Source: Cololabis saira (lineage: Eukaryota > Chordata > Actinopteri > Beloniformes > Belonidae). Taken from it: a stretch of DNA of 64,000 nucleotides. This document shows positions 28,101 to 40,100 of this stretch, piece after piece. Below the pieces are notes generated by a model. The model was not told where the DNA came from. It searched no databases and saw nothing but the letters and a program-made list of their open reading frames with translations. Location: positions 4,550,125 through 4,614,124 of the forward strand of contig NC_084599.1 of the NCBI RefSeq assembly GCF_033807715.1, in the 5' to 3' direction. The position numbers and the translations under genes are program-made. Each line of letters starts with the position of its first letter. Positions within the stretch are counted from its first letter, which is position 1.

Positions 28101-31100
28101 CACAAAAAACAATCAGGGGGGATGAAATGTCCTTTTACGGATGAAGAGGCTGCTTTAGTTTTAGCTTCACACTGTGACGTACCTGTTGTGGTGGAAGTCG
28201 GCCATGACTTCGATCTCCAGGGGCAGCGTCAGGACGAAGATGTCTAAGGTGACTGAGAGCTCGTTCAGATCCACAGACTGTAAGGTGTCAGCGTTCTCCA
28301 GGCACGAAAAGATCTCACCTGCAACCAACAAAACACATCAGACCTTTCTTCAGAAGTAGGGACTGTTTACTGAGGCAGGATTGACACCCGGCAGCTCTTA
28401 TAGCTGCATTCACAAAGTTCCCAATCGTCCGATCCTCCGATCTAAAGCCTGTCGGTCTTGCCTCATGCAGCTGATTTTTTTTTTAATTATTATTATGCAC
28501 TTTGAGAAGAAAAGCGAAATGTCGAGAAAAAAGTCTAAATGTGAGATTAATGTTGAAATACAATTACAAGAATAAAGTCGAAATTTCGCCTTTTTTCTCA
28601 ACATTTCAACTTATTCACGAAACTTTGACTTTTTTCTCAAACACTTCGACTTTTTTCTTGAAAATCTTCCTCCTCTAAAATATTATTTTTATTTTTTCTC
28701 CTGCATGACCCTAATAATCTTCCGTAAGATTATGTCATGAAAGTAGGGTGGGTGATATGACTATATGAGATCATGAAGATCTTCCAAACTGCAGAGATCG
28801 TGGGATCGTCTAGGACACATTCTAGAAATTACAGTTCTATGCTGATGCAGCGACTCACCAAACAACAAAGACTTTTTGAACACCAAATCCAATTTTTAGA
28901 CAGAAAATAATTACAGTACATCTGAAACAAATGATTCTAACAATATATTCGAGAGAAAAAGCATGTTATTTTGCCTCATTCAAATCATCATCTTGAAGTT
29001 TGCATCATAACTTCTCCTCAGCTGCCGGTTCACCTGCCGATCTTCCACCCACTTTTCTCCAGATTGTCGCTACGTTTCTCCATTTTCTGTTATCTCTTCT
29101 CTTATTTTCTTCCTTCACATAAAACTCAACGACTCTCTATGTCAAACCATTCAAAAGATATAGCAGAAAGTAGGAACTATCAAATATGGACCAATCAGAT
29201 GAAGGGGGGGGGGCGCGCTTTTTGGCGTCCAGCGTCGCCACTGTAACGCTTTTGACTGAGAAAAGTAATGCACGTCATCGCAGGATTGAGACGCACATTC
29301 TGATGTATAAAACACCTGGGTGCACGTTACGGTTCGGGCCGCATTAACGGCCAAAGAAATTGCATAAATTGCGCCAAAATTACACGATTAATTCAAAATG
29401 GCCGACTTCCTGTTGGGTTTCGGCCATGTCGCCAAGAGACTTTTCTTTAAGTTGCGACATGATACAGGTGTGTACCGATTTTCGTGCATGTACGTGAAAC
29501 CGTATTGTGGGGCTTGAGGCACAAAGTTTTCAAGGGGGCGCTGTTGAGCCGTTAGGCCACGCCCATTCATGCAAACCATGAAATATCACATTTTACGCCA
29601 GGTCTAGCTTGGTGCAAAATTTGGTGACTTTTGGGGCACGTTTAGGGGGAAAAAAGGCCCTCATTTTGTCGGAAGAAAAACGAGAAAAAACAAAACAAAA
29701 ACTCCTACAGATACAATAGGGCCTGGGATGGAGCGGGATTTGAACCGCCAACCTTCCAATCTTTGGACGACCCACTCTACCACCTGAGCTGCTGCCGCTC
29801 CCCAAGTTAAGCGTTGTGAATGCGTATAATGTCTAGACCCCGAATGGGTTCTTATATTCGGGCCAAATACCGGATACTGAAAGAAAAGAGCCCAACTCAC
29901 CGAGGCAGGTGGGCAGCGTCCGTATGGGCATGGAGCCGTGGCTGCTCTTCACGTTCACGGAGCAGGTGACGTGCACGAACAGCGGGGGCATGTCGAGCTG
30001 CGGCGCCTCCTGCTCCAGCAGGGAGTCTCCGTCCAGGATGCTGAAGGAGTCCTGGTCCTGGTTGACGGTGTTGGAGTCTGACAGCGAGCGGTCCTCAGCC
30101 TCTCCGTGGGAGCTGGAGCCAAGCTGCTCCTCGTACTCCACCACCAGGTCGGTGTCGCTCTCCGTCAGGACGGAGCTGGATGCGTTCTCTGAGTGAGCAG
30201 AGCTACAGTTACCAGACTACCACAGGCCACTCATTTTCACGTCCTCCAGAGTACCAGGACTGGGCCAGGGAAAAGAGCCAGGTGGTTGGTACGGCTCAGC
30301 ACATCAGAAACATCCACTATCTCTTTTTGGCATGCTATGGTAACCTATGGTAACCTATGGTAACCTAAGGCATTCTATGGCAACTTATGGTATCTTATGG
30401 TAACTATGGTATCTTATGGTAACCTATGGTATCTTATGGTAACCTATGGTATCTTATGGTAACCTATGGTATCCTGTGGTATTCTATGGTAACCTAAGGT
30501 ATCCAAGTCAAGTCAAGTCAGATTTATTTGTATAGCACAATTCGTGCACACAGCAGCTCAAAGTGCTTTACATAAAAACGTTCCTAATACAATCAACAAT
30601 GAATTGCAATGAACATCATACAGAACACAATAAAAACATTAACAGTTAGATTAAAAAATAAAGTGGTAACCTATGGTAACATATGGTATACTATGGTATA
30701 CTATGGTAACCTATGGTAGCCTATTATATATATTATATATTATAAATTCTTTCAGGTATTTAAGTACTTGATGCCAGGTTTCCAGAATGGTGCTCACCAT
30801 CTTCAGTTGCAGGCTCAGCCTCTGACACCGACTCCTCAGTGGGCCTCCTCTCTGCATCGCCATCCTCCGAGTCCTCCTGGGAACAAAACCCTACATGTAG
30901 GTCGGGAGGCAGCACTCATGCAGAGAGAGGAGAGGAGAGGAGAGGAGAGGAGAGGAGAGGAGAGGAGAGGAGAGGAGAGGAGAGGAGAGGAGAGGAGAGA
31001 GGCCTCACCTCCTTCCTGGATGTTGATGGACAGTAGAAGAAGTAGTGTGGGTTGGAGGGAACACTCCTGAAGAACTGAGACAGGATCTCCACAAATTTAT

Positions 31101-34100
31101 CCTGTCAAATTAAGTTTGGGACATTTAAGTGACATCATTTGACCTGTAAAAAAAAAACTCTTTGTAGAACAGTTATGAGATTTTTTAATGTGTTCATTCA
31201 TCCGAGCCTTTGACGAACACAAATCTAAACTCAATTATCTCCGGTGTCACTGACCAACTCAGCTGTACTTTCATTAGAAGCAGCGTGTTACTTCAGCTTC
31301 CTTTTAACGTTACTTTTTACTTGTTGGCGAACAAAGATTTCACATCTATGCAAACCCCCCCCCCCCCCCATGTCACGTGGACCGGAGGACCTACCTGGAC
31401 AACGCTGTGCAGATCCGGACACGTGTCCCGGCGCGGCTGCGTCTGCAGCAGGCTGAGGGGGAACTGCAGGATCCTGGCCTCCTCCTGGCGGCCGGGGGGA
31501 GATGTGGGAGCGGACGTCCCCCCCCTGGATTCAGCCTCCCCGGGCTCCTCCATGTCCATGCTGCTGTGGGGACACCCCCACATCACAGCCATGTCAGCTA
31601 CAGGAAACCTGCTGCAGGTCTACAGGAAACCTGTTGCAGGTCTACAGGAAACCTGCTGCAGGTCTACAGGAAACCTGCTGCAGGTCTACAGGAAACCTGC
31701 TGCAGGTCTACAGGAAACCTGCTGCAGGTCTACAGGAAACCTGCTGCAGGTCTACAGGAAACCTGCTGTAGGTCTACAGGAAACCTGCTGCAGGTCTACA
31801 GGAAACCTGCTGCAGGTCTACAGGAAACCTGCTGTAGGTCTACAGGAAACCTGCTGCAGGTCTACAGGAAACCTGCTGCAGGTCTACAGGAAACCTGCTG
31901 CAGGTCTACAGGAAACCTGCTGCAGGTCTACAGGAAACCTGCTGGAGGTCTACGGGAAACCTGCTGCAGGTCTACAGGAAACCTGCTGTAGGTCTACGGG
32001 AAACCTGCTGCAGGTCTACGGGAAACCTGCTGCAGGTCTACGGGAAACCTGCTGCAGGTCTACGGGAAACCTGCTGCAGGTCTACAGGAAACCTGCTGCA
32101 GGTCTACAGGAAACCTGTAGGAGCAGCATCTTTATTGGTGTTTAATGTTGTTTAGGAATGTGTGTAGGATTGCCAACCGTCCCTTGAAAAACAGAATCGC
32201 CCCGTATTTATAAACTAAAGTATGTCCCGTATTGAGCTGAAAAGGGACGAACTTTGTCCCGTTTTACTGTGAGAGTCAGAAAATAGTAAATGGAAAATTC
32301 ATTGAGCTGTTGAGTTCATAAGTTATTTTGTTCTGTTTTACTACAACTGTAGCTACAGTCATGGCCTTTGAGGCACAAAGATGTTTACAAGTTTTCTACA
32401 GACTTTCTGTTTGCACTTTTGTTATTGCACTAAAAATGTGCACTATTACAGAATGGATGTTCTGCTTTCTTTCTATTGTTTTATATTCATTTATAGAGTT
32501 TTAAGTTAAGCAGGACATGTTTCTGTTTTAGAAAGATACTTATTTTATTATTTTGTATTAAAGTGAATTGCTGGATAATAATTTGTTTTCCATGTGTTCA
32601 TGGCATTCAAAAATATGCATCTAATTCAATTCAGGTTGTGGTTTCACTCCCAAAAAAAGGGGCTAAAGAAATTCACCACGCCAGGAAGGGTGAAGGCAAT
32701 CTATGAGGTCTCCCTTATTTATTTTTTAGGGAGTTGGCAACCCTAAATGTGTGACCCGTTCCGGCGTGCGGGCCTTTGCTGCATGCTGAATCTCAGTTGC
32801 ATGTACACATGTGCACAAGCAGGGTTTTAGGAAGGAAAACAGCGCCCTCTGCTGGATGCTTTAAATGATTCACTTCGTCAGTCTTTACATGTCCCAATTA
32901 GCAGTATTTAACATTTTTAGTTGGTGTAAAGTTTTAAATGCTGGTTATTTGTCTATGCTCCACTCATATGTGATGAGTCCCTGTTTCTCTCACCTGGACG
33001 AGGACACGACTGCTGCTTTGCCGTCTGCCTGCTCGTCCTCAGCCTCTCGCGTGATGAAGGCGGAGGGGGTTCTTCCCGGTTTGGGGGTTCCCCTGGGTCC
33101 TGGGGCGGCGGCGCTCTCCCTGAAGACCCTGATGTGTCCACAGAGGGTCTGCAGGAAGGAGGTGATGTCGATCTCCTGCAGCGATTCCTCGCAGTAGTCC
33201 ATGGCCAGCAGGACGTCCTGAGAGCTGATGCTGTAGGACTGCTGCAGGCTGCGGTACACACCTGAGGGGCAGGACGTGAGGATCTGCTCAGAAGAAGCTG
33301 CGCATTTGTGCCGTACAACCACGGGACAAAATATCACTGCCATTAAGGCCCCGTTTACACGTACCAAAATACGGTGGTGTTTTCATGCGTTTTGGACGTT
33401 CGTTTATATGAAAATAAAGCTCAAAGTCACCAAAAAAACGATCAGTTCTGAAAACGGAGGGAAACGGATATTTAGGCTTCAGAACGTCACATTATGTGAC
33501 AGAAACGTCACCACACTGCAAAAACTCAAAATCTTAAGAATATTTGTCTTATTTCTAGTTAAAATGTTTCATTTTTAGTCAAAAAATCTCATTACACTTA
33601 AAACAAGAATCATCACTGGAAAAAAGTGAAAATCTACTTGAAACAGGTGAAAATTGTCAAATAAGTTATTTATCTGGTGATGACTGGTAATGAGATTTTT
33701 TTGACTAAAAATTAGACATTTTAACTAGAAATAAGACAAATATTCCTGGTAAGATTTTGAATTTTTGCAGTGCAGCGTCATGTGTGCGACCTGTGTTTAC
33801 AATTAGTTTGGCCACCGTCAATATTTTCTTGTATTTTACCTGTTTTATATTCTAAAGTCACACTTAAAAGTAACTCCACTTCTATGTCACTCCAAAGGAA
33901 AGACTCTCGTTCATCTTGGAAGTAACTGGAAGTTACTCGTGTCATTTGTTGATGTTTTTTTCCAGGATTCTGATTGGCTAGCATGACTTTATCTTCTCGT
34001 TACACTGCCCCCTGTAGGTTTGGCTGCTCATAGCACCTTAACAGTATTTATGCAGGTTCGTGTAAATGATGGTATTTTTCAAAACGTAGAGGGGGAAATA

Positions 34101-37100
34101 TCCGTTTTGTAAATACCCGGCTATGTGGAAATGTGGCCTAAACGTCCTTCCATCTACCCAGACCTAACCAAAAGAAATCAAGACAAGCTTCCAACTATCA
34201 GGTCCTCTCCAACCGATCTACATCTGAACTTTGGATATAGCTATTGATATCAATATCAAGCTGGAGTCAGAGAAGGAAAAGTACTAAAAGACAGCCGACA
34301 GGGCTGCGCTAGAGTAGGGAGCTGGTGAATGAGTTTGGACAGTTTTGCATTTAAAAAGTTGTTGATTGGAATGTAAACTGACAGATCTCTCAGACGTCGA
34401 ATTGGAATTTTTCCACATTCTGAAAAAAGCCATGACAATGACTCCAGCCAACTCCATTTCCAAACTGTACACAGCTATATCCCTTAGCCACTAATAGCAA
34501 CGCTCTTTACATCAAAGCTAAATGGGAAAGGGAATCACATAATAGATGCGTGTATGAAAGGAGAAATAGCTTGTGGATGACAATGATGGATTTGCATCTA
34601 ACTTTGGGTCAGGTGACCTATGAACTGTCAATCATCCATCAAACTCCACAATGATCATGTTAACATTATTTCAGATAGATTTGTCTGGACATTTCTCTTG
34701 TGGGACGGGAGAAGAAACAAAATCAATGCATCTCTATTATTGTGCAGCATAAATTCTCAGAGTTTTGCGGATGGGGCGGGAGGGGAACACACTCGCGATT
34801 GCTGTAATAATGGTCAGAAATTCAGCGGGATGAAAAAAACAGTGGTGCGCAGGTCTGTAACGTGTGTGAGCCCGGCGTGTTGCTGCTGAGGGGGACGGAG
34901 GGAGGATGGAGGGAGGACGGAGGGAGGACGGAGGGGCGGAGGGGGGACGGAGGGTGGACGGAGGGGGGGCGGAGGGGGGGCGGAGGGGGGACGGAGGGGG
35001 GACGGAGGGTGGACGGAGGGGGGGCGGAGGCCTCACCTCTCACGTAGCTCTGGTGGTAGTGCTCCTGCAGCAGGCTGCAGTAGCTGGCCAGGTCCTTGTG
35101 CTTGTGCGGCTGGGCCAGCAGGTCGGTCCAGGGGGATGAGCTGCGGTCCTGGGACAGGGACCTGGACGGGGACAGGACAGGTCAACAGGACAGGTCAACG
35201 CACACACAAACACACGCTCCGGCTGGTGTCTGCGTCCCTCGTGGGGGGGAGAGGGAAGAGGCCTGCATCACAAGCACCCAAGCGGAAGTCTAAATGATTG
35301 ATCAGCTAAAGAGACAGAAAGACATGAAACAGGTGTTTTTCCCAGCAAGATCCCTCCAGCCCGGGGGTCGGCAACCCACGGCTCTCTAGCGCCGCCCTAG
35401 TGGCTCCTGGAGCTTTTTCAAAAATGTTTGACCTTTTTTTTCCTTTTTTTTCTTCTTTTCCTTTCCTTTTTAATCTCAACATTTCAACTTTTTTTTTGAC
35501 ATTTCGATTTTTTTCTCGAAATTGTACTTCAACATTAATCTCAACATTTTGACTTTTTTCTTGACATTTCGACTTTCGCAATTTGCCTTCATTCTAAGGC
35601 TTATACAAGACTTTTCTTCTTTTGCGGCTCCAGACACATTAGTTTTTTGTGTTTTTGGTCCAATATGGCTCTTTCAATATTTTGGGTTGCCGACCGCTGC
35701 GCTAAAGAGACAGAAAGACGTTAAACAGGTGTTTTTTCCCAGCAAGATCCCTCCAGCCTGCCAACTGCAGCACAGCTTCATCTACCGGGGACATGCTCCA
35801 AGTCATGGCTGATTTCATTCTTAACTTCTTCTTCTCAATCGGGAGGATGGAAATAAATACAATAAAAGTGTTATAACTGGAAATAAGGAGAAGTGAATGA
35901 CAGTTGAAGATGATGATATTAACGGGTAGGGGTGTAACAATATATCGTACCACGAAATTTCGCAAAAAAACGTCACGATACGTGTCGTGGAGGTGACAAA
36001 CTGTAGCGCGATATTGGGACAAATGTATCCAGTCAATACAAGCAGACGCTGATTTCTTTTTCAATGTAGTGATGTTGTTTTAACACAAGAGGGCGCTCTG
36101 AGCTAGTGGTGACTAATCTGCGCCGCACCCCCCTCTCCCATCTTTCCAATGCTCGTTGTTGCAGTGGAGTGTGTAGCGTAGGATTTACAAGTAGAATGGA
36201 GAACAGCATAGCAATAGAAGACAACCCCGCCACATTTAAAGGAGACCTATTATGGATCTAATCCCTATTTTAAACAGGCCTTGAATGTCTTAAAAACAAG
36301 CTTTTGATTGTTAAATCTAAAGCTAAATAAATTATAAATTCAGCCTCTGAGCCATGTCTTTATCTTCCCATTCTCTAACCTCATTATCTATGCAGGATTC
36401 TGAGTGGGCGGGGCTATGATAATGAGGCTCTGTGCTGATTGGCTGCCTGAATGACGCCATACACCACTACCAATGCTCCTGTGGTGACGTCACGACAGGA
36501 GCAGAATCTGAAACGAAACGAAAATGCGATTTACAACGGTTGGCCTCCGATGCGTGAAACCACGCCCACAACTAACTCTGCCGGCAAATTAATTTAATTT
36601 CTATACAAAAAAACAATATATATGTGTGTGTATGTGTTATATATAGATGTATATATAGATATATATAGATATGTCATTCTGATTATAATTAAATAGAGTT
36701 TAGGGGGTAGGATTTAGTAAGTTTTTACTTCTTCTTACTCCTTTTCCAGCATGTTAATTATGATGGATGCATGTTTTTTTTTATATTTTTGTCTTTTTGT
36801 TTTCTTATTTACATTTATTTATTATTGATTATTATTCTTTTGTTTTGTTTTCACTACTGTTTCATGTTGGAAATAAAATTTCAATTCAATTCAATTCAGA
36901 TCCAGGGTTAGGAGGCAGAGGTGGGACTGGTGTCACGGTCTGGGGGTTTGGACAGAACTGCAGCGAAGGCCGGGGGAGGAAGCAGGAGCAGGTCCCAGCT
37001 CCTGCTCTCTGAGGGACAGTATCTGTGAAGCCTGGAGCAGCATGAGAGCAGGAGGCCAGCAGAACCAAGCAGAGCCCCGCCCAGCAGGACGCAGCAGAGA

Positions 37101-40100
37101 CAGCATGGAGCTGAACTACCTCAGCTTCACCTCCTCCCAGGATGCAGCATCGGGACTTCTACCGTCAACCGTGAAGAACCAGAGACACAAGGTAACAAGT
37201 ATTAAAGCACAACTAAACAGGACTTCAGCACTGATTATTGACTTCCAGGGTTTAGGTCAGGGGTCAGCAACCTAAAATGTTTTAGAGCCATATTGGACCA
37301 GGAGCCGCAAAAAATGAAAAGTCTTGTATAAGCCTTAGAAATGAGGCAAATGGCGAAAGGCAAAATGTCGAGAAAAAAGTTGAAATGACGAGGAAAAAGT
37401 CGAAATGTTGAGAAAAAACTAGGCCACATGTCTGTTGGTCGTGGAATTACTGGATTTATTTCTGAGCTACAAACCACTTATTCTATCAGTTTCCTCCAGA
37501 AAGTCCTAGTGAAACGTTCTCAAATTCACCCCTGAATCAAATCTGAGCGGTTGGAGCTCTAACTAAAGGGTGCCAATAACACTAGTGTACCAACAGCAGC
37601 TGTGGATTATGGGTATTGTAGTATTTACAGCCATCTAAAGGACAAAACAGTCAGGAATAAGAGCTGCCTCACAGCATTAACCTGAAGCTAAACTAAATAT
37701 AAGACAATCATGACCAATCAGTTATTGAGAAAACTGTGCTTAATAATTTGGATGGTAAGAAACACACAAATAGATTCTATAACCTTTTTGCAAAATATTC
37801 AATAGAATCAGCATCAGATAGATTAAATGCTAGGAGAACAGACATACAAGATGAGATAAATGAGAGAGATTGGGGATTGGCGTGTTTAAAGGCCCAAAAT
37901 AATTAAATTAACAAAAGATTTAAATTGCTGCAGTATAAATGGTTAATGAGGGTTTACTTAACCCCTGTTAAACTTTACCATTATGGCCCTAACATTCCAG
38001 ATGTTTGTGTTAAATGCCTGACTGAAAAGGGAACTTTGATGCACTGCTCATGGGAATGCCCGAAGATTCTGTTATTTTGGGAAGAGGTCGTCAAATGTTT
38101 ATCACTGATGACCAAGTTTAACATTCCTTTGATGCCAAAAGTCTGCATACTTGGAATATACCCCAAAGATACTATCAACACAACAAAGCAATCGAAAATG
38201 ACTGATTCTGGACTTCTCCATGCAAGAAGATTGATTGCACTGGAAAAATGCTGAACCCCCATCACTTGAATGATGGAAGAAGGAGCTGATGACGGTTCTT
38301 GGACTGGATAGGTTGACTTATATTGGCAAAGGTAAAGAGACAGAGTTTATAGATATTTGGGACTCATGTATGTCTTTCTTAACCAACGAAATGGATAGCA
38401 CTAACTAATAACAAAACCTACACTGGCAATGTGAATGTGCTGATCCTGCCTTTTAATTTACGACATTTTATCAGTTTGATGTCTGTGTGTATGTGTGATT
38501 GTTTGAGGGGATATACAGGACTGTCTCAGAAAATTACAATATTGTGATAAAGTTCTTTATTTTCTGTAATGCAATTAAAAAAAACAAAAATGTCATACAT
38601 TCTGGATTCATTACAAATCAACTGAAATATTGCAAGCGTTTTATTATTTTAATATTGATGATTATGGTTTACAGCTTAAGATTAAGATTCCCAGAATATT
38701 CTAATATTTTGAGATAGCATATTTGAGTTTTCTTAAGCTGTAAGCCATGATAAGGAATATTGAAATAATAAAAGGCTTGCAATATTCCAGTTGATTTGTA
38801 ATGAATCCAGAATGTATGACATTTTTGTTTTTTTTAATTGCATTACAGAAAATCACAATATTCTAATTTTCTGACAGTCCTGTATATATGTATACATATG
38901 TGGAAAATGTTTGTACATTTGGCATACGTTTTGATATGCATGTTTAACTTCAATAAAAAATATTGTTAAAAAAAACAACCTGAAGCTAAACTGGAGGCTC
39001 GTGTCTTTAGATGATCCCAACAACATCAATATTTGTGTATTTTCTGCATTGCTTGCTGCAGACACCTCTCTCTCACTTTCTCTCTCGACTACGACGTTGG
39101 TGTTTTCATGACTGTTACACATTACAGCTGCAGCTACAACGAATGCTGGTCCAAACCAACCTGAACCATCACCTCCAGACTGATCTGATCCTAGCAGAGC
39201 AACAGAGACGTGTCCTCACCCCCCAGACGGCTCTGACCACCCTCTGTCCCGGAGTCTCACCTGAAGAAGATGTCCCTGGGCTGGCGGCTGGAGCTGGAGC
39301 CGGAGCCGGAGCTGGAGCAGGAGCTGGAGCTGGAGCTGGGGTGCACCAGCTGCTCCTTCAGCTGCTCCAGGGAGCAGTTGTACACGTACACGGGGCACCG
39401 GAACTGGCTGCCCTCGCCGCCGCTCTGCTGGGAAACCTGCCGGCTGAAGCTCATGTGCAAGTCTTCCTTCTGGGGTTCAGAAAACTGGACTCCCTCTTTC
39501 TCTCCCACATCTGGAAAAGGCACAATACTTGATGTTGTTCAGCCGTTTCTGCTGCGTGTTCATGTGAAGACTACGGAAGAGTATTAGGGCCAGGCAGGAG
39601 ACAAATCAAAATAATATTTTAGAGGAGGAAGATTTTTTTTTTCATTATGCAGTTTGAGAAAAAAGTCGGAATGTCGAGAAAAAAGTCGAAATGTTGAGAA
39701 AAAAGTCGAAATGTCGAGATTAATGTTGAAGTACAATTTCGAGAAAAAAGTCGAAATATTGAGAATAGTCAAAATGTCGAGAAAAAAGTCGAAATGTTGA
39801 GAAAAAAGTCAAATGTCGAGAAAAAAGTCAAAATGTTGAGAAAAAAGTCGAAATGTTGAGAAAAAAGTCGAAATGTTGAGAAAAAAGTCGAAATGTTGAG
39901 ATTAATGTTGAAGTACAATTTCGAGAAAAAAGTCGAAATGTCGAGAAAAAAGTCAAAATGTCGAGAAAAAAGTCAAAATGTCGAGAAAAAAGTCAAAATG
40001 TTGATATTAATGTTGAAGTACAATTTCGAGAAAAAAGTCGAAATGTTAAGAAAAAAGGCAAAATTTCGCGAATAAAGTTAACCTTCTGAGACTATAACAA

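Noticed and set aside
29724..29803. Functional tRNA gene
   Set aside because: A and B boxes are present but the acceptor stem does not close and the segment is joined to a dispersed repeat: a SINE head.
31210..32145. 311-codon plus-strand frame with repeated [20 protein letters not shown] units
   Set aside because: It is the 22-bp minisatellite read in three phases. All three frames are open, the array overlaps the antisense SZT2 e15, and there is no conserved domain.
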